Program-made: the position numbers and the translations under genes
The notes under the pieces: generated by a model
Seen by the model: the letters and a program-made list of their open reading frames with translations, nothing else
The model's database searches: none
Told to the model about the DNA's origin: nothing
Assembly: GCA_964560135.1 (NCBI GenBank)
Contig: CAZLKN010000015.1
Span: 1-61,521 of the forward strand
From: CAZLKN01 sp964560135
GTDB lineage: Bacteria; Actinomycetota; JAICYB01
Direction: 5' to 3'
DNA length: 61,521 bases
Shown: positions 57,930-61,521 of the stretch, one piece after another
How the letters are laid out: every line of letters starts with the position of its first letter
Position numbering within the stretch: the stretch's first letter is position 1

Positions 57930-59663
57930 GTGAGTGGGGACACCATGGAGCGACAGTTGCGAAGCCGGCAGTGGTACGGGGGCCTGGACCAGACGGGATT
58001 CATCCATCGCAGCTGGATGCGCCGCGGCCTGCCCGACGACGCGTTCGACGGGCGTCCGATGATCGGGATCTGCAACTCCTGGTCGGAGCTGACACCCTGC
58101 AACCTCGGTCTGAAGGACGTCGCCGACCATGTGAAGCGGGGGATCTGGGAGGCGGGCGGTGTTCCGTTCGAGTTCCCGGCCATGTCGCTCGGCGAGTCGC
58201 AGATGCGGCCCACCGCGATGCTCTTCCGCAATCTCATGAGCATGGCCGTCGAAGAGTCGATCCGCGCCAACCCCATCGACGGCGTCGTGCTTCTCGGGGG
58301 CTGTGACAAGAACACGCCGGCCCAGCTCATGGGGGCCGCGAGCGTCGACCTCCCGGCGATCACCGTCTCGTCCGGGCCGATGCTCAACGGGAACTTCCGC
58401 GGGAAGCCGATCGGCTCGGGCACCGACATGTGGAAGTTCGTCGCCGACGTCAAGGGCGGGCAGATGACCGAGGAGGAGTTCCGCTCCGCGGAGTCCTGCA
58501 TGACCCGCAGCGTCGGGACGTGCATGACGATGGGGACCGCCTCCACGATGGCCTGCATGGCCGAGGCGCTCGGGATCGCGCCTCCCGGCAACGCCGCCTA
58601 CCCGGCCGTGGACGCCCGACGGTTCATGCTCGCCCACCTCGCCGGACGCCGGATCGTCGAGATGGTCAAGGAGGATCTGCGTCCGTCGGCGATCATGACG
58701 CGGGGCGCGTTCGAGAATGCGATCAGGGTCCACGCCGCGACCGGAGGGTCCACCAACGCCGTCATCCATCTCATCGCCCTCGCCGGCCGCCTCGGTGTGC
58801 CACTGGAGCTCGAGGACTGGGACAAGCTGAGTCGCGACGTGCCGCTCCTCGTGAACCTGATGCCGTCGGGGGAGTACCTGATGGAGGACTTCTGCTATGC
58901 GGGTGGCCTCCCCGCCGTGATCCACGAACTGTCGACGGCGGGGCTGATCGACGGATCGGCCATGACGGTGACCGGGAAGCCATTCGCGTCCTACGCCGAG
59001 GACGCGCCCTGCTACAACCGTGAGGTCATCGGCACCGTCGCCGAGCCCATCGCGTCGGAGTCCGGGATCGCGATCCTGCGCGGCAACCTGGCCCCCGGGG
59101 GAGCGCTGATCAAGACCTCGGCCGCCTCGTCGGATCTGATGTCCCACACCGGACGCGCGGTGGTCTTCGAGAGCATCGAGGACTACCGGGAGCGGATCGA
59201 CGACCCCGACCTCGACGTCGACGAAACCTGCGTCCTGCTCCTGAAGGGCTGCGGTCCCAAGGGCTACCCGGGGATGCCGGAGGTGGGGAACATGGCGCTG
59301 CCGGCGAAGCTGGCGGCCCGCGGCATCCGCGACATGGTCCGGGTCTCGGATGCCCGCATGAGCGGCACCGCGTTCGGCACGGTGGTGCTGCACGTCGTGC
59401 CGGAAGCCGCGGTCGGGGGCCCGCTGGCCGTGGTGCAGAACGGCGACCCGATCACCCTCGACGTTGCGAACCGGCGGCTCACGCTCGACGTCCCGGACGA
59501 GGAGATCAAGCGTCGTCTCGATGCCTGGACGGCGCCCCCGCCGGCGAGCGACCGCGGCTACATCAGGCTGTACGTGGAGAGCGTGACGCAGGCAGACCAG
59601 GGGGCCGATCTCGATTTCCTCCAGGGCGCCAGTGGCGACGAAGTGACCCGCGACTCCCATTGA
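57930..59663 (+). CDS. IlvD/Edd family dehydratase (sugar-acid dehydratase type)
   Basis: A 577-residue iron-sulfur dehydratase. Cluster-binding Cys are in GICNSWSELTPC, GGCDKNTPAQL and SVGTCMTMGTAST; GGSTNAVIHLIALA and RMSGTAFGTVVLH are further family blocks. The RQWYGGLDQTGFIHRSWM start is typical of L-arabinonate/D-xylonate-type dehydratases rather than of dihydroxy-acid dehydratase (IlvD). It would make a 2-keto-3-deoxy acid from a pentonate or hexonate. GTG 57930 and ATG 57945 are both possible starts; GGGGA precedes the ATG. Confidence 0.9.
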   Translation: MSGDTMERQLRSRQWYGGLDQTGFIHRSWMRRGLPDDAFDGRPMIGICNSWSELTPCNLGLKDVADHVKRGIWEAGGVPFEFPAMSLGESQMRPTAMLFRNLMSMAVEESIRANPIDGVVLLGGCDKNTPAQLMGAASVDLPAITVSSGPMLNGNFRGKPIGSGTDMWKFVADVKGGQMTEEEFRSAESCMTRSVGTCMTMGTASTMACMAEALGIAPPGNAAYPAVDARRFMLAHLAGRRIVEMVKEDLRPSAIMTRGAFENAIRVHAATGGSTNAVIHLIALAGRLGVPLELEDWDKLSRDVPLLVNLMPSGEYLMEDFCYAGGLPAVIHELSTAGLIDGSAMTVTGKPFASYAEDAPCYNREVIGTVAEPIASESGIAILRGNLAPGGALIKTSAASSDLMSHTGRAVVFESIEDYRERIDDPDLDVDETCVLLLKGCGPKGYPGMPEVGNMALPAKLAARGIRDMVRVSDARMSGTAFGTVVLHVVPEAAVGGPLAVVQNGDPITLDVANRRLTLDVPDEEIKRRLDAWTAPPPASDRGYIRLYVESVTQADQGADLDFLQGASGDEVTRDSH

Positions 59664-59692
59664 TAGGTGAACGACGACGGGAAGGGGTTCGC

Positions 59693-61378
59693 ATGGCGCT
59701 CCGCGGGATCCGGTTGGGTCGTTCCGGTTGGGTGCTCCTCGTTCTCGCGCTCTGGGCGATGACGTCGGTGCCCGCCGCCCACGGGCCGGAAGCCGGAGCG
59801 GACGTGCCGGCGGGGGACGAGGGGATCAGCTGGCCCCGGAACCAGATCCTCCCCTCGTTCGCTGCGCCCCGCCATCTCGACGTGGTCGACATGAGCGGCG
59901 CGGGCGGCGCCGACCGGATGATGCTCGCGACCCTTCAAGGCGTCGTGAACCGGACGGAGCCCCGGATCTATCTGATCGAGTCGGCCGAGGAGGGGGCACT
60001 CACGTGGCTGGAGGATCTCGGGGTCCCCTACACGATCCACGACGACCGCTGGGAGGTCCTCGATCGCTACCGCGATGAGATCGTCGGGATGATCGTCTAC
60101 GACCCGGACGTCCCCGACACGATCAACGTCGCGACGACGATGGCCGGACTCGAAGACGCCGTCATCGCGCACCCGAACCAGGCCCTCTGGGTGAAGGCCA
60201 CGTTGGGGATCTCCGTCGTGCACGACCTGCGGGGACGCTTCCGCGGCGGGATCGAGGCGCAGCGTTGGCAGTACGAGAACCTCTGGCCGCGAACGCAGCA
60301 GCGGATGCTCGTCAGCCAGCATTCGCGGAGCACCCTCACCGTTCCCTTCCCGCCCGTCACGCACACCTCCTCCACGGAGCTCGGGTTCGTGCGCGACTAT
60401 GCCGTCGCCAACCGCGCCATGGTGGTCTACCTGGATCCGGGCATCCCCGAGGAGTTCGAACTGTTCGAACGCATCGTCGGCGAGATGGAGCCGATGAGCG
60501 TGTATCTGGGCTGGTTCCCGTCCGATACTGCCGGGGAGTTCGAGGGCGTCGAGCTGCTGTCCCGCCACGGAATCCTCACGGTGCCTGCCGACCTGTTCTC
60601 GAGCATGACGGTCTTCTCGGGGGTGCCGTCTGCGGCCAAGCCTCCGAAGCCGGCTCCGGTTCCGGTTCCGGATCTCGAGGACCGCATCTATCTGACCTTC
60701 ACGATGACCGAAGGCGACAACCTGCAGTACATGCAGCACCGGATGCGCGTGATGTGGGACGAACCCGCCAGGGGCGAGGTGCCGGTGAACTGGACGGTCC
60801 AGCCGCTCGTCCTCGATGCGGCTCCCGCGATGCTCGGCCACTACCAGGGCACGGCCACACCCAACGACCACTTCACGGCCGGACCCTCGGGGGCCGGGTA
60901 CATCTTCCCGGAGGCCTGGCCGGACGGATCGTTCGATTCCTATACGGAGGCGACGGCCCGGTACATGGGCAAGGCGGGCTTGTCGACGATGCTCGTGTAC
61001 AACCGGCCCGACCGTGTCGTTCCGTTGACCGAGGCGCAGGCCCGCGCGTACGTGCAGGACATCGATCCCGCAGGCATGCTCTTCAACTGGTTCTATGAGA
61101 ACCGCAACGAGACCGCCGTCCTCGAAGGGACGACACCGCTCGTCCGGGGCCGCTCCGTCTGCTCGGTGGAGCAGGGCCGCGAGGTGATCCAGGATCTGTC
61201 GCGGGACTGGGACGGCACGGAGCCGCTGTTCCTGTCGATCGGGGTGGAGGCCTGGTGCCAGGGGCCGTCGGGCGTCCGGGACATGGTGGCGGGTCTCGGG
61301 GCCGAGTACGTTCCCGTTCGGGGTGACCACTTCTTCACGCTGCTGCGGGAGTCGCTCGGTCTCCCACCGGTTACCTGA
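59693..61378 (+). CDS. Secreted GxGYxYP-domain protein (putative glycoside hydrolase)
   Basis: A 561-residue exported protein. The signal peptide (about 1-28, WVLLVLALWAMTSVPAAHG) is followed by DMSGAGGADRMMLATLQGVVNR-type residues (Gly-rich entry, then TEPRIYLIE), WLEDLGVPYTIHDD, TFTMTEGDNLQY, and GPSGAGYIFPEAWPD, which is the GxGYxYP signature in variant form. The family is described as putative glycosidases, often on Gram-positive and Bacteroidetes surfaces. AAGGGG precedes ATG 59693. It is one of few clearly exported enzymes of the island and may start breakdown outside the cell. Confidence 0.8.
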   Translation: MALRGIRLGRSGWVLLVLALWAMTSVPAAHGPEAGADVPAGDEGISWPRNQILPSFAAPRHLDVVDMSGAGGADRMMLATLQGVVNRTEPRIYLIESAEEGALTWLEDLGVPYTIHDDRWEVLDRYRDEIVGMIVYDPDVPDTINVATTMAGLEDAVIAHPNQALWVKATLGISVVHDLRGRFRGGIEAQRWQYENLWPRTQQRMLVSQHSRSTLTVPFPPVTHTSSTELGFVRDYAVANRAMVVYLDPGIPEEFELFERIVGEMEPMSVYLGWFPSDTAGEFEGVELLSRHGILTVPADLFSSMTVFSGVPSAAKPPKPAPVPVPDLEDRIYLTFTMTEGDNLQYMQHRMRVMWDEPARGEVPVNWTVQPLVLDAAPAMLGHYQGTATPNDHFTAGPSGAGYIFPEAWPDGSFDSYTEATARYMGKAGLSTMLVYNRPDRVVPLTEAQARAYVQDIDPAGMLFNWFYENRNETAVLEGTTPLVRGRSVCSVEQGREVIQDLSRDWDGTEPLFLSIGVEAWCQGPSGVRDMVAGLGAEYVPVRGDHFFTLLRESLGLPPVT

Positions 61379-61521
61379 TCGCCTGCCCCCGAGGCCCCCC
61401 TGCAGGAACTGCACGAACCGGCCGTGGTAGTTCTCGGCAGGTGGGAACCAGAAGGCGAAGCGGGTGTCCGTCCCGGAGAAGCCACCGTGGACGTATCGAT
61501 GCGGCCGGGGAGTCTCGCGTT
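61379..61521 (-). pseudogene. Partial minus-strand gene, coding similarity ends at 61379
   Basis: Read on the minus strand, the right edge encodes HRYVHGGFSGTDTRFAFWFP and then PAENYHGRFVQFLQGG, a block I have seen near the N-terminus of uncharacterised secreted proteins (HGGF-x-GTDTRF-x-F-x-FPP). The frame stays open leftwards but runs antisense through the GxGYxYP gene, where it shows no family similarity, so the gene seems to be cut off next to that gene's stop codon. Its beginning lies outside the window. Confidence 0.4.

Noticed and set aside
59640..59692. ACTCCCATTGATAGGT before the GxGYxYP gene as a further operator
   Set aside because: It is one base longer than the consensus and lies inside the end of the dehydratase gene.
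59558..61414. Minus-strand open frame of about 618 codons opposite the GxGYxYP gene
   Set aside because: Only its upstream 45 or so codons (beyond 61379) look like protein; the rest is antisense to a well-formed secreted protein.
1..61521. CRISPR arrays, tRNA or rRNA genes, insertion sequences, integrases, replication origin
   Set aside because: No regularly spaced repeats, no tRNA-like cloverleaf or rRNA segments, and no transposase or integrase motifs were seen on either strand.

Overview
The window is very GC-rich, gene-dense, uses many GTG starts and four-base stop/start overlaps, and encodes Gram-positive style lipoprotein and membrane-anchored binding proteins. The conserved linker of the binding proteins recalls substrate-binding proteins of Actinobacteria, so a high-GC actinobacterial (possibly environmental or symbiotic, uncultured) genome is my best inference; no rRNA, tRNA, CRISPR array, integrase or insertion sequence was recognised. 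I count 45 CDSs (two of them partial or doubtful at the window edges) plus two internal gene remnants.

Layout. 1-2460: a DUF2207-like membrane protein running off the left end and a divergent Ycf46-like AAA ATPase. 2460-8850 (minus): an operon of GntR regulator, aminomutase-like class III aminotransferase, SDR, neutral-ceramidase-like hydrolase, a 5'-truncated binding-protein remnant and a GH51-like glycosidase. 8970-14316 (plus): Gfo/Idh oxidoreductase, NEW3 surface protein, class I aldolase, second oxidoreductase and PfkB kinase. 14321-16048: a GntR-type regulator with two DNA-binding domains, divergent from a small membrane protein. 15987-24168 (minus): D-2-hydroxyacid dehydrogenase, GH38 alpha-mannosidase, GH2-like enzyme and GH51 arabinofuranosidase, divergent from a GH78 rhamnosidase. 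26964-31859: an unknown lipoprotein and an operon of two ABC-2 type exporters. 31878-43726: enolase-superfamily dehydratases, a PhyH dioxygenase, three membrane-anchored binding proteins, an aldo/keto reductase, an esterase and a TolB-like propeller. 43840-50323 (minus): a self-contained catabolic operon with GH172, a TIM-barrel protein, an enolase-superfamily dehydratase, a cyclase, a zinc dehydrogenase and its own GntR regulator. 50520-61521: two more binding proteins, L-fuconate dehydratase, a second PhyH dioxygenase, a sulfatase, an IlvD/Edd sugar-acid dehydratase, a GxGYxYP-domain protein and a truncated gene at the right edge.

How the genes work together. The set looks like a glycan utilisation island for mannose, arabinose, rhamnose, fucose and sulfated sugars. 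Most glycosidases carry no signal peptide, so oligosaccharides would be hydrolysed inside the cell and the sugars passed to dehydrogenases, sugar-acid dehydratases, a kinase and an aldolase. Two features stand out. First, five full-length paralogues (plus one remnant) of a membrane-anchored type I binding protein with an almost invariant juxtamembrane linker, without any importer permease or ATPase in the window; two of them sit in a repeated PhyH dioxygenase - binding protein - enolase-superfamily dehydratase module. Second, a 15-bp imperfect palindrome with consensus ACTTCnnnnnnAAGT recurs about 13 times, only in front of these transcription units, twice as a perfect palindrome, and usually next to or over a -10 hexamer. 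I infer a common GntR/FadR-type regulon linking the units, with the 43840-50323 operon under separate control.
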